Source: Achatina immaculata
Lineage: Eukaryota; Mollusca; Gastropoda; Stylommatophora; Achatinidae
Reading direction: 5' to 3'
NCBI GenBank assembly: GCA_009760885.1
Contig: CM019721.1
Span: forward strand, 22,329,490-22,393,489
DNA: 64,000 nucleotides
The position numbers and the translations under genes are program-made. Every line of letters starts with the position of its first letter. Positions within the stretch are counted from its first letter, which is position 1. The notes under the pieces were generated by a model. The model searched no databases and was not told the DNA's origin. It was given only the letters and a program-made list of their open reading frames with translations. Positions 22,801 to 33,500 of this stretch are shown piece by piece.

Positions 22801-23605
22801 AGAGATCAGCATTTGTTTTAGAAGAAAACGAGGGAGAAATCTGAAGAGAACGCACGTAAGCGCATAAACATTAGTTCTTGCAACATAAACATTGGTTACT
22901 TTTGCTGTGGGCAGTTATACACAGCCATATACTCCGTTTAGCAATATGATGCTGGACAAGACCCACACATGCCATGACTGCTTTATAATCGAATTCTAAG
23001 ATGAAGACATGGTAATATATATATATATATATATATATATAACAGACGAAGTAATGAACAGTAATAAATTGTATAATTGATAGATTATTGTTGAAATAAT
23101 GAATAAATAATAATAGAAATCAGTTCTAGATAAAGTCTTGAAGCGCAGGCTAAAACAGCTGCTAGAATGCCTGGGGAACTCTGCAGTTTTTACCAAAGTC
23201 AACTATTGCGCAAGATATCTGGGATGCTATGGCAGAGTGGAATGAAGCAGAAGACAGGCGTTCTAAAGGTAGTGAAGAAACCAAGTTACTTTAAAAAAAA
23301 ACAGGGACAAGATTGTCTTATGATGTAGGAGAACGTGAGGGGCGTGACGTAAGAGAGAGAGAGGGAGAGTGATACATGCTAAACTGGAATGCTAAAGATT
23401 ACACAAAGAGGTAACAGCCAGTGTTGGAAGTGTGATTGTAGCAGGCTACAGAGGGGAGAGGCGATTTCGTGAGTGGGTAGGTGAGTGGAGTGAGTGAGTC
23501 GGCGGAGGAGAGAGAGAAAGAGAGAGCGAAAGAGAGAGAGAGTGAGTGAGTGAATCTAGGACAATAGTAGATAAAAATAGATTTCTAGCAAACATTTCAA
23601 TAAAT
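22800..23605. other. Spacer with microsatellites
   Basis: An (AT)n run lies at 23014-23041, and a GA-rich/GAGT-rich stretch at 23460-23560. No coding or element similarity was recognised. Confidence 0.5.
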
Positions 23606-23639
23606 GTAACATAAATCAGAAAAATATATAGACTTCTCT

Positions 23640-24014
23640 TATTTCAATACATGAGAAAGAAAATTCCGAATTTTTACACTAACAGTTGTGACAATTTCCA
23701 TTTTTCTCCTGCACACACGAATGTCAGATATAGTTTTCAGTCTTACTTGACACACACTAATATCCGTGATAGTTTCCAATCTTTTTCTAGCAAACAAGAA
23801 TGTCTGTGATAGTTTCAAGACTTCTCTAGCGCACAAGAATGTCAGTTATAGTTTCCAGTCTTACGTGGCACACACTAGAATGTCTGTGATAGTTCCCAAT
23901 CCTCTGTGGCACACTAGAGTGTCTGTGATAATTTCCAATCCTCTGTGGCACACTAGAATGTCTGTAATAATTTCTACTATTCTCTAGCACACTAGAATGA
24001 CTGAGAATTTCCAG
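23640..24014. repeat. ~40-bp tandem repeat, left arm (about 9 copies)
   Basis: Units such as GAATGTCTGTGATAGTTTCC followed by AATCCTCTGTGGCACACTA. The reverse complement is present unit for unit at 26302-26650. Confidence 0.9.
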
Positions 24015-24324
24015 TCTTCAGACTTGGACGCTGAATTTGTCAATGAAGCACATCAGTACGACGCCCACATAGTTATGTTTGAAGCTGGTGTGAAAATCTG
24101 TAGAAAAATATTGAAAATATCTTCATTACATGTTGTTGTGTTTTCTTTTTCCCAATGTACTCTCACGTGTACTATCCAGTGTTGTTTGTTACTCTTGTCA
24201 TGGCTTACATATGTTCACAGCAATCACTTCCACCTACCAGTACTTGTATAACTGGCCGCAGTAACAGCAAGCAGTGCTTGTGTTGTAAGAACAAGTCTTA
24301 GTGCACATGAGAGCTTTCTGTTCA

Positions 24325-24745
24325 GATTTCGCCCTCTTTTCCTTCTCAAATAATGCTGTATCCTTACATATAGTCGCCCTCTTTTCCTTCTCAAATAATG
24401 CTGTATCCTTACACATAGTGGCCCTCTTTTCCTTCTCAAATAATGCTGTATCCTTACATATAGTCGCCCTCTTTTCCTTCTCAAACAATAATGTATCCTT
24501 ACACATAGTCGCCCTCTTTTCCTTTTCAAATAATGCATTATCATTATACATAGTCGCCCTCTTTTCCTTCTCAAATAATGCTGTATCCTAACATATAGTC
24601 GCCCTCTTTTCCTTCTCAAAAATGCTGTATCCGTACAAATAGTCGCCCTCTTTTCCTTCTCAAATAATGCATTATCATTATACTTAGTTGCCTTTTTTTG
24701 CTTCTCAAATAATGCTGTATCCATACACATAGTCGCCCTCTTCAT
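24325..24745. repeat. 45-bp minisatellite, about 9.5 copies
   Basis: The unit is GCCCTCTTTTCCTTCTCAAA then TAATGCTGTATCCTTACACA then TAGTC. The period is a multiple of 3 and gives open frames on both strands (for example CKDTALFEKEKRATI on the reverse). It lies inside the foldback-like structure. Confidence 0.92.
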
Positions 24746-25730
24746 TGTGACGGATTCACAGTTTGCTTCGCAAGACTGAGAAAAAATTTGCTTTGAAAAG
24801 AATGGGTTCACCTATTAAGTCATTCATCTGTGATGAGCCTAACATGGCTTTATTGTCTAGGGCATGCGGGAGTACATAGCTATGAAGTGGCAGATACACC
24901 TTATGGACAGGCTAAAATATAATGGCAGACTGAGAATAGACAAGGGTGACACTGCTAAAGCAGTATTGGAAAGACTGCGGGAAAAATGAAGAGCAGGAAT
25001 GAAAGAACACTGAAGCTACTGCTGGAGCTGGGTGGTGGTAGAAAATCTGAATTGTGTGGCAGAAAACGTATCGTAATGAACAAACACTCGATGGAAACTG
25101 TTAGTAAACATACTCTTGGGTGGACAGTGCGAGAGTAGATGGGAAATATTTTCTCTTTTTGTTTGCCTATACATGTAATTGTAGAACGCTATTAAGTTAC
25201 GATGACTAATTTAGTTATGAATGCACTTGAATGATACTAATGTCATTGTCGTTCTTCTCTACCTCCACTGCACTGCTTACTTCGGTAGAGTGTGTTTATA
25301 TATTTATAGGCATTGAATCTCCACTACCCCATGGTACTTCAGACTTGTGGGCCGTTCGTACATAGCTCCTTTAACTGATGCTCTACTTTCAACCCAAAAT
25401 TCTTTCAACAATAACGCTAAATCAATCGACTTAGTGCATCCAGTGCCGATCACAAAACATTTAATTAACGGCCCATGATGATGATGTTGACCAATGAATT
25501 CATGTTGGCGAAATATTTCATGTCATACTTCAAACTGCTCAGCAATAGAATAACAAGAAAATCCAGACGGCTTACATCTCACAAGTAAGATAGCTGCCAC
25601 AGGATACTAAATAAACTATCACACTATTGTTACACAAGAAAACCTCTTGATCACGAACATTCTTATCGACACTGACAGTCACTAGTTCTACACTTACATT
25701 ACCAACTAAAACAATAGTCTTAACACAAAA
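24745..25730. other. Interior of the foldback-like structure, no recognised gene
   Basis: Unique sequence between two minisatellites. No open frame of note and no transposase motif was recognised on either strand. Confidence 0.45.
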
Positions 25731-26245
25731 AACCTAACTATAAACTAACTAAAACAATATGTCCTAACATGACAAAACCTAACTCTAAACTAACAAAAAC
25801 AATACGTCCTAACATGATAAAACCTAACTCTAAACTAACAAAAACAATACGTCCTAACATGATAAAACCTAACTCTAAACTAACTAAAACAGTATGTCCT
25901 AACATAACAAAACCTAACTCTAAACTAACAAAAACAATACGTCCTAACATGACAAAACCTAACTCTAAACTAACTAAAACAATACGTCCTAACATAACAA
26001 AACCTAACTCTAAACTAACTAAAACAATATGTCCTAACATAACAAAACCTAACTCTAAACTAACTAAAACAATATGTCCTAACATAACAAAACCTAACTC
26101 TAAACTAACTAAAACAATATGTCCTAACATAACAAAACCTAACTCTAAACTAACAAAAACAATACGTCCTAACATAACAAAACCTAACTCTAAACTAACT
26201 AAAACAATATGTCCTAACATGACAAAACCTAACTCTAAACTGATC
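25730..26245. repeat. 45-bp minisatellite, about 11.5 copies
   Basis: The unit is AAAACCTAACTCTAAACTAA then CTAAAACAATATGTCCTAAC then ATGAC. Copies are highly alike. Both strands are open across the array (forward TKPNSKLTKTIRPNM, reverse VSLELGFVMLGHIVL), a consequence of a 45-bp stop-free unit. Confidence 0.93.
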
Positions 26246-26301
26246 AAAGATTTAAAAACCTGTCTAACATTCCCACGGACTAGGTAAAGGTAAAGGTAAT
26301 C

Positions 26302-26712
26302 CTGGAAATTCTCACAGTCATTCTAGTGTGCTAGAGACGATTAGAAACTATTACAGACACTCTAGCGTGTCACATAGGATTGGAAACTATCACAGACATT
26401 CTAGTGTGCCACAGAGAATTGGTAACTATCACGGATATTAGTGTGTGCCACATAAGACTGAAAACTATAACTGACATTCTTATGCGCTAGAGAAGACTTG
26501 GAACTATCACAGACATTATTGTGTTCCAGAGAAGACTGGAAACTATCACAGATATTCTTGTTTACTAGAAAAAGATTGGAAACTATCACGGATATTAGTG
26601 TATGTCACGTAAGACTGAAAACTATATCTGACATTCGTGTATACAGGAGAAAAATTTTCTTTCTCATGTATTGAAATAAGAGAAGTCTATATAGTTTTCT
26701 AATTTATGTTAA
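26302..26712. repeat. Right inverted arm (~40-bp repeat plus unique outer end)
   Basis: Reverse complement of 23607-24014 in the same unit order. Just inside it, at 26281-26300, is GGTAAAGGTAAAGGTAA, similar to the tail repeat of the SINE-like sequence at 42.9 kb. Confidence 0.9.
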
Positions 26713-26719
26713 ATTTTCC

Positions 26720-27045
26720 TTCTTCATGATAATGCACCGGCTCACCACGTGGTAGTTGTACAGGAATGTTTGGCCCCAAAACAAGTGTGTGTTCTCAACC
26801 ACCTACCCTATTTCCCAGATATACCTCCATTCGATTATTTTTCTATTCCCAAAATTAAAGTTACCATTGAAAGAACGCTTCTTTGATGATACTGATCACA
26901 TCCAAAGGGCCGTAACATCAAGTTTAAGGGGCTTACCAAGAAGAGAAGTTGAAACAGAAGTGCGTGTGCCTGTGACTTATGTATAGCAGCCACTGTAACA
27001 GTTGGGCCGTACCGCTATCTACACAAAAAAATATGACTACTGAAA
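26720..27045 (+). mobile_element. Mariner-family transposase 3' fragment (copy 3, different lineage)
   Basis: Forward translation shows the second catalytic block HDNAPAHHV (26723 on), then NHLPYFPDIPPFDYF with the third catalytic aspartate region. After a frameshift comes FPKLKLPLKERFFDDTDHIQRAVTSSLRG-type sequence (only part quoted). This 'LFPKLK...IQ' wording is characteristic of mariner C-termini and differs from the copies at 12 and 62 kb. The N-terminal half is absent. The fragment begins immediately at the outer end of the inverted right arm. Confidence 0.75.
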
Positions 27046-27890
27046 TTGGTATGACTACTGGTTTGATTGAATCTTCTTGTGGAGTACAGTTTCAACTTAT
27101 AAGTTTCTTCTTGTTGCTGGTGTTCTAACCATCACCTAATTTTCTGTATTATACACTAAGAAAATACAACAAGACACCCAGGCTTTCCACTCCACAAAAT
27201 TAGTACGAATACAACGACTTAAACGTAACTTGGCAGTCTTCCGACCAAAACAAACTGGTCAACAATGAGAATTTCCACAAAGCCAATTGGTGTAGTTTAT
27301 CATCAGACAACACACATTTATTAATGGACCAAAATGAGGGGTGAACTCATGATGATGGGAATGTAGCCATCAGGCTGAACAGAAATTCACAGTAACAAAT
27401 GCCCGGCGTGAAATGTCTACGCCACGTGGGCAAGGAAAACCTTACAATGATTTATTCATACCAAAAACCATACTTACAAGCTTACCAAGGACTGCAGCCA
27501 CACAGAAAAAACAAACTAAACTAATTCTAACAACGATAAGACTCGCTCTACCCCATTCTCGTTCGCCCAAACACGTCCATCCAGTTCAACGTTCACACAA
27601 AGACTGCTAACGACCGGCTTTTTCACACGGACCTTTCTAACGACATTTTGCACACGGGCCTTCCTAACGACATGAGTTGTGGTCTACGCGAACACAATTT
27701 ATTAGCACTACACAAATAATCTCTGAACAGAATTGCTATTCTGTTACAAACTGCATAGGTCGTTCTAGTGTTTGTTAGATCGTGCCATTCGCTGTAGTAA
27801 TGCAGAAGGGACTTAACAGAATGCAGGTTATATCTCCAACTGTTGTTTATTTTATTTTTTTTATGGAATTTGTCTCATTACTTAATTGTT
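27045..27890. other. Spacer without recognised gene
   Basis: No recognised similarity. Near 27610-27675 a CTAACGAC...ACACGGRCCTT phrase is repeated twice. Confidence 0.45.
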
Positions 27891-27896
27891 GGACCG

Positions 27897-28045
27897 TGTA
27901 TATTTCAGTATTTGTCTATATACTGACTGTCATATATTTCCGTACTTGTTTATACTCACTGTCATATTATTTCAGTACTTGTTTATACTCACTGTCATAT
28001 TATTTCAGTACTTCTTTATACTCACTGTCATTTATTTCAGTCGCC
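27897..28045. repeat. 36-bp tandem repeat, 4 copies
   Basis: The unit is about ATTTCAGTACTTGTTTATAC then TCACTGTCATATT. The RTE-A copy begins directly at its right end. Confidence 0.88.
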
Positions 28046-28804
28046 TCGTTCATGCTTTTTTTTTATTTTCAAATCAGCCAGACTGTCATTCAGTGATTTG
28101 CATGTCCCTTGCGGAACTTTGCCTCCCTAACAGCACTCCTGTAGGCCTCTCGGTTGTAAGCAAGATGCCCTGCTGCTGATGCATCCATTTGCAGATTATC
28201 AATGATGTCTTGCAGCCATCTTCGCCTTGGTCTTCCTCTCTTTCTTTTTCCTATTATGTAAACTTCCAAGACTGTTTTCTCTAAATTATCATGACGTTTA
28301 ATGTGTCCAAAATATTTAAATTTTCTCTCTTTAATCCTCTTTACTAGCCAGTCTTCTTCAATATTAAGATCTTGTAGTATGGATATATTTGTTCTTTTCT
28401 GTGTCCATGATATTTGATGAACTCTTCTGTAGCATTTACATTCAAAGGCATTTATGTGTTTCTCAGCTGTTTTGTTAAGTGTCCAGGTCTCACAGGCATA
28501 CGTTGCGATGGGAAAGATGCATGCCCTTAAAAATCTTATTTTTGTAGTTTTGTCTGTTCCTCTCCACAGATTCTTTAGTTGTTTTATTTTTTGAAGAGCA
28601 ATAGATGTCCTCCTTTTAATTTCCCTCATTGTTTCTCCATTATTAGTTAGCAGTGATCCAAGATATTCAAAACTCTCCACTTCTTACATTTTTTTCCTCA
28701 TTGATACATATATCAGCTGCTTTATTTATTTTGTCAATTGTCATCAATTTAATTTTCTTGGCAATAAGATAGAGGTTTTGTTCTTCACTATATTACGGAC
28801 TGAC

Positions 28805-28946
28805 ATAATTTGTTTTTCCATTCCTTTTTGTGTTATGGATAGTAATACTGTGTCATCAGCATATCTAATCTCTGATATAATTTGTCTTTCCATTCCTTTT
28901 TGTGTTATGGATAGTAATACTGTGTCATCAGCATATCTAATCTCTG
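28805..28946 (-). repeat. Tandem duplication (~72 bp) of the RT YADD segment
   Basis: Two near-identical copies each encode, on the reverse strand, EIRYADDTVLLSITQKGMEK-type sequence. The catalytic segment of the RTE-A reverse transcriptase is present twice in this copy and once in the copy at 44.9 kb. Confidence 0.85.
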
Positions 28947-29266
28947 GTATTTCGTGACCGCCAATGTTATGGCATCGTTATATTCTTTGTCTATATCTTC
29001 TCTAACATTCCTCATTATATTTTCAGTATACAAGTTAAATAAGTAAGGCAACGTTATGCACCCCTGGTGAACCCCTTCTTTTATGTCAAACAAAGTTGCT
29101 GTTTCACCATTTATTCTTACTGCTGGCTGTTGGTCTAGATACAACATTTATGTTAATTAAATCAAGTGTGTTGGCAATCCTATTTTTTCCCATTATTTCC
29201 CAAAGTTTCTGGCGTTGTACACAATCAAATGCTTTTGAATAGTCTATAAAAGATAAATATAGATTC

Positions 29267-30146
29267 TTCTTCTTCTTCTTCTTCGTTCGCTTCTACCACC
29301 ATGACCGCCCTGTGATCCTACTGAATTTACCCCTGTGGTCCTCGATATGTCTCGTGGTCCCCTGTATGATCCCCGAGAGGACCACAGGAGGTTCAGTATA
29401 TCGCAGGGCTTGAGCCTGTATTCTTGGTGGGTCTCAGAAGCGGGATTATGTGACACCGTGGTTTCGTTGCACCAGTTTAGTCTAAAGTTGGACTTTCTCA
29501 CTGGAAAAGCTCGATGTGTTTTGAGATACCCGTGTATCGCCGCCGGGTGAGAGGCGTTGCCCATCCAGTCCAGCATTGGACTTTCTCACCGGAAAACCTC
29601 AGCGTGATTAAGCTACGCATACATCCCCGCCGTGTGAGAGGTTATTGCCTGTCTAGACTGCCATGGTCCAGTGTCTCCGACTTCAGCATTTTGTGGTCGT
29701 GGCCGCTACCCTTCCTAGTTGTGACCAGGATGGAGCTTTAGTCCAGGAGGACGAATCCTCGCTACTAGTGACTTCCACTTCTGGGATGAGCCGGTTTAGG
29801 CATATTATCCCAGTATGGGCGTGTTTATGACGTAACCTACCTCTAGAGCGGAGGTACCGTGGCGTGCATAGCCATCAAGTTTCACCCCTGGTGTAACCCG
29901 GTTTAGGCATATATCATCAGTATGGGTGTATTTCGGACTTGGCTGGCCTCTAGAGCAGAGGTGCCGTGGTATGAGTAAATCTTGCCGCGATACTACTGGA
30001 CATACCGATTACGCTTCATTTTATCCTTTCCATCACCTTTTCACATCGGCGACACACAGCAACCCTGATTGCTTTTCCACATTTTCTTCCTTTGCCGGGA
30101 GGAGTTTCACTCCGCGAGCAGCATCCGAAGAATCTCACTAGCAGTG
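29267..30146 (-). mobile_element. (GAA)n-tailed non-autonomous element, 5'-truncated copy, nested in RTE-A
   Basis: About 880 bp without a coding frame, inserted in the RTE-A copy. The uninterrupted RTE-A copy at 18.45 kb reads straight through the same site. AGATTC occurs at both junctions (29261-29266 and 30147-30152), a likely short target duplication. On the reverse strand the element ends in GAAGAAGAAGAAGAAGAA. The same sequence in opposite orientation makes up 33739-34813, where it has an additional 5' extension. Internal repeats include ~88-bp units ending GGTGAGAAAGTCCAA (two here, three in the other copy) and ~108-bp units containing CTCTAGAGG and AATATGCCTAAACCGG. Confidence 0.8.
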
Positions 30147-30152
30147 AGATTC
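30130..30152. repeat. 23-nt perfect inverted repeat at the 5' junction of the nested element
   Basis: GAATCTCACT, spacer AGC, AGTGAGATTC. It spans the element/host boundary, so it may be created by the insertion itself. Confidence 0.85.
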
Positions 30153-30370
30153 AGATTAAATTCTCTGCATTTCTCTATTATTAATCTTATATTGAATATA
30201 TAATCTCTTGATCATCTTCCTTGTCTAAAATCATCTTGGACCATATTGACTTCTTCTATTTTCTTACGGAGTCTACTCATTATGGTTTGTAATATAATTT
30301 TACTGGCATGACTAATTAGGACAACAGTTTTGTAGTTTGTGCATAATTTCTAGTTACCCTTTTTTGGCAG

Positions 30371-30745
30371 TGTTATGAATACTCTGCATCAAGTGGAACG
30401 AATTCAGCAACAATGCAGAGATAAGACAGATGACTGAACAGCAATCAGTCTCATGGGTGATCAGGAAAAGGAGATGGACACATGTCGGTCACTTGATGAG
30501 AAGAAATGATCAGAGAATCCCAAAACAAGTTATCAAGTGGAACACAACAGGCCAAAGAAAAAGAGCCAGACCACATGAAACTCTGAAGAGGACATTGTTA
30601 AGAGAGGCCAAATTAGCAGGCATAAAATCCCTTGATGAGGTTGAAAGACTCGCCGAAGACGGGAAAAATTGGCGAACTACTTTGCGAGCCCTTATGTGAC
30701 GTTTAACGCCACGGGAAGGATATAAGATATAAGATATGAATACAA
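30371..30745 (+). mobile_element. RTE-like retrotransposon C-terminal fragment (family D, copy 2)
   Basis: Begins within the LGIKWNE segment. It continues as an open frame (30430-30699) with MTEQQSVSWVIRKRRWTHVG, HLMRRND, TGQRKRARPHETLKRTLLRE and GIKSLDEVERLAEDGKNWRT. It ends with the GGATATAAGATATAAG tail seen at 2.5 kb. It abuts RTE-A copy 2 in the opposite orientation. Confidence 0.85.
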
Positions 30746-30754
30746 TATTCATAC

Positions 30755-30960
30755 CTCTGCCAAAGCTGTATTGTATTATTTCTATAAATATTGTATTAAT
30801 TCAATATTTACACAATATTTATATATTGATATTGATACATATTTATATTAATATTAATATTTTATATTTATAGTTTTATATTTTATATAAATATTTATAT
30901 TCATATAATAATTCAATTCATACAGTATTGTATGAATATTGTATGAATGCAATATTCAGA
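30755..30960. repeat. AT-rich low-complexity stretch
   Basis: Almost entirely A/T, with recurring AATATTTATATT and TATTAATATTA motifs. It may be an extended tail of the RTE-D copy or a decayed microsatellite. Confidence 0.7.
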
Positions 30961-31285
30961 TCAGCCATTTCAGCATGTTCCCGACGTATGTAAAAAATGT
31001 CAGCAGCATTCTAATTTCGTTACTAGTGATGATCCGTGAGATATGAAGTTGATTGATGTTTTCTAAATGCCTGACAGTAAGACAGCCAAGCAGAATGAAG
31101 GATAAACATAGAGATAAATAGCCAGAGAGACGCACAAAAAGGCGGATGAGTGCATATACGGACAGAGAGTTTGATTCATACATTACAGACAGACATAGAG
31201 AAAGACAGATATGTAGGTAGGTAGATAGATAGACAGAAAGACAGACAAACAGACTTTGATAAACACTCATACAGAGGCCGACTTA
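30960..31285. other. Spacer with GACA/GATA microsatellite
   Basis: A GTAGGTAGATAGATAGACAG-type run lies near 31210-31255. No coding similarity was recognised. Confidence 0.5.
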
Positions 31286-31287
31286 TG

Positions 31288-31618
31288 AATGTAAAACCCG
31301 CTATTCCACTTATTTTAGCTTAAATGTAAAACCCGCTATCCGACTTATTTTAACATGAATGTAAAACCCGCTATCCGACTTATTTTAACATGAATGTAAA
31401 ACCCGCTATCCGACTTATTTTAACATGAATGTAAAACCCGCTATCCGACTTATTTTAGCATGAATGTAAAACCCGCTATCCGACTTATTTTAACATGAAT
31501 GTAAAACCCGCTATACGACTTATTTTAACATGAATGTAAAACCCGCTATCCGACTTATTTTAGCATGAAAGTAAAACCCGCTATCCTACTTATTTTAGCA
31601 TGAAAGTAAAACACACTA
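31288..31618. repeat. 35-bp tandem repeat, about 9 copies
   Basis: The unit is TGAATGTAAAACCCGCTATC then CGACTTATTTTAACA. The middle copies are nearly identical. Confidence 0.92.
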
Positions 31619-31639
31619 CCCTACTTACTCTGAGATGTG

Positions 31640-32070
31640 TACTATAAAATTTAAACATGCACACCAGATAGGACTAAGACTATATAAGTTAAACACGTAC
31701 ATAAAGTTAAGCATGCACATAAACATTAAACATGCACACCGTTTGGGATTAAAACTATAAAAGTTTAAAAAGTACACACAGAATAGGACTAAAACTATAA
31801 AAGTTAAAAACATACACACGGGATAGGACTAAAACTATAAAAGTTAAAACATACACACAGGATAGAAATAAAACTATAAAAGTTAAAAAATGCACACAGA
31901 ATAGGACTAAAACTATAAAAGTTAAAACATACACACGGGATAGGACTAAAACTATAAAAGTTAAAACATACACACGGGATAGAAATAAAACTATAAAAGT
32001 TAAAAAATGCACACAGAATAGGACTAAAACTATAAAAGTTAAAACATACACACAGGACAGGACTAGCGCT
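31640..32070. repeat. ~39-bp tandem repeat, about 11 copies
   Basis: The unit is GGACTAAAACTATAAAAGTT then AAAACATACACACAGGATA. A three-unit block is itself repeated (31775-31895 and 31910-32020), indicating higher-order duplication. The reverse frame YVLTFIVLVLSRV is a repeat product. Confidence 0.9.
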
Positions 32071-32400
32071 TGTGTCTGGAGGCTGGCACGGTAAAGGTTA
32101 GAATGATAAACAAAACACGTGCTCGACCATCTGGTTTTGTGTGAGTAGATCAAGCCACGCATCATGCACTTTTTCCTGCTTGAATCCCCCACGACTGACA
32201 TCTGTGAAACTTCTAGAATACCTTGTTTGTTTGGACTGTGTGTATGTTCGCTATTTACCTTCGCGTTCTCGTTTTTCAGCTTTGAGAAACTTTTATTTGT
32301 TCCGTTTCTCCTCACATTCTTCTGCTCCTGTGTCGTTCACTCACGCTTTCCTTGTCATAGATCTTTTTTTTTCTTATTTGAAATAAAGGTTATAAACACA
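32070..32400. other. Spacer without recognised gene
   Basis: Unique sequence; nothing recognised. Confidence 0.45.
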
Positions 32401-32797
32401 GAAATGATAACATATACTAAGTCTTCCTTCACATATAGCAAGACAAAAACTGCTGAAATGTCTGACATCATTAAAAAAGTAAAGAGGAATGAAAACAAGT
32501 GCTGAAATGTGTGACATCAAATAGAAAATAATGCTCAAATGTGTGACATCAAACAGAAACAAATTTACTGAAATGTGTGACACCAAACAGGAATAAAATA
32601 CGTAAATGTGTGGCATCAAACAGAAAAAATGTGCTCAAATGTGTGACATCAAACAGAAAAAAGTTACTGAAATGTGTGACATCAAACAGAAAAAAGTGCT
32701 AACGTGTGACATCAGAGAGAAAAAAGTGCTGAAATATGAATAAAATACGTTAATGTGTGACATCATACAAGAATAAATGCTAAAAATTATGACATCA
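32400..32797. repeat. ~30-bp minisatellite, left part (about 13 copies)
   Basis: The unit is about TGCTGAAATGTGTGACATCA then AACAGAAAAA. The same array continues at 34823-35640, so the element between them was inserted into an existing array. Confidence 0.9.
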
Positions 32798-33279
32798 GTC
32801 AGCCGCTCCGAGCTGCACAACGCGGGCTGCTGCTGTTGCCCAGACCGACCGTTCTTTTGGCGAAAAAGCGCTCTCGAGTTCCGTGCTTGGGGAGACAGGC
32901 TTTCGCTCCCTTCCTGGACGGCGAGAGTTAAGGTGTTTCAATGCAGAAGCGAGTGGTTTGTCCGTCGAGCGAAGCATATAAACGGCTAGCCAGCCGGGTT
33001 CGTGCTAACGGTGTACTACATTTTTGTCGACCGATGGTCTCGAAATTGGCCCATCTCTCGCAAAGAATATCGGGTCTGCAGTATGTAATGTGCGTTGTTT
33101 GTGAGTGGCTGGGCTCTCCTCTCGATCGTTAGTGCAGAGAGAGCCGCCGGTCGCCTCCGCCGGTTAAAAGAAATAAAACGCCGCCGGGGTCAAAAGGAAT
33201 CCGCTCTGAGCAGAGCGCTGTCTCCCTTGCCCCGCGTCGGTCTGTCGGTAGATATCCGACTAAGGTTCGATGAAGAAAG
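32798..33279 (+). other. Candidate 5' external transcribed spacer (pre-rRNA leader)
   Basis: 482 bp of GC-rich, CpG-containing sequence unlike the AT-rich surroundings, running directly into the 18S start. Its position makes it the likely 5' ETS, beginning near the Pol I start. This is inferred from position only; no promoter element was recognised. Confidence 0.55.
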
Positions 33280-33500
33280 CTATCTGGTTGATCCTGCCAG
33301 TAGTCATATGCTTGTCTCAAAGATTAAGCCATGCATGTCTAAGTCCACACTGTCTCACGGTGAAACTGCGAATGGCTCATTAAATCAGTCAAGGTTCCTT
33401 AGATGACACGATCCTACTTGGATAACTGTGGCAATTCTAGAGCTAATACATGCTTACCAAGCTCCGACCTTCGTGGAAAGAGCGCTTTTATTAGTTCAAA
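33280..33500 (+). rRNA. 18S rRNA 5' fragment (about nt 1-221)
   Basis: Begins TATCTGGTTGATCCTGCCAG and includes AGTCATATGCTTGTCTCAAA, CTGCGAATGGCTCATTAAAT, CTACTTGGATAACTGTGGCA and TTCTAGAGCTAATACATGC, ending AGAGCGCTTTTATTAGTTCA plus AA. This is the universally conserved start of eukaryotic small-subunit rRNA and is well preserved. It stops abruptly after TTAGTTCAAA, where normal 18S continues, and switches to element sequence, so it is a fragment and not a working rRNA gene. The CACACTGTCTCACGGTGAAA wording suits a lophotrochozoan, plausibly a mollusc. Confidence 0.95.

Larger units (their letters stand above)
23607..26712. mobile_element. Foldback-like element with ~400-bp inverted, internally repetitive arms
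   Basis: Left arm 23607-24014 and right arm 26302-26712 are collinear reverse complements. The outer ~60 bp is unique sequence containing GACTTCTCTTATTTCAATAC, and the inner ~350 bp is a ~40-bp tandem repeat (CTGTGATAGTTTCCAATC plus a TCTAGCACAC variant). Between the arms lie two 45-bp arrays (24325-24745, 25730-26245) and about 1 kb of sequence without recognised coding content. Long inverted arms built of tandem repeats resemble foldback transposons. No transposase and no clear target duplication were found, so an inverted segmental duplication remains possible. Confidence 0.6.
28090..30370 (-). mobile_element. RTE-like retrotransposon 3' part (family A, copy 2), interrupted
   Basis: On the reverse strand the element runs from about 30370 (RT fingers: ASKIILQTIMSRLRKK, NMVQDDFRQGR) to 30153. 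It is then interrupted by a (GAA)n-tailed element (29267-30146). It resumes with FDCVQRQKLWEIMGKNR, DIKEGVHQGCITLPYLFNLY and a YADD segment present twice. The long open stretch 28680-28090 holds MESFEYLGSLLTNNGET, CIFPIATYACETW, KYFGHIKRHDN, GKRKRGRPRRRW and DASAAGHLA. The endonuclease is missing. This is the longest RTE-A copy here and shows the family's RT and C-terminal layout best. Confidence 0.85.

Noticed and set aside
25738..26287. Overlapping ~170-codon frames on both strands
   Set aside because: A stop-free 45-bp unit produces both; no family recognised on either strand.
29335..30141. Small open frames in the GC-richer nested element as genes
   Set aside because: They are not conserved with the other copy at 33.7-34.8 kb and the element has internal non-coding repeats.
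33280..33500. A functional 18S rRNA gene
   Set aside because: Only the first ~221 nt are present and the sequence switches to element sequence; no 5.8S or 28S follows in the window.
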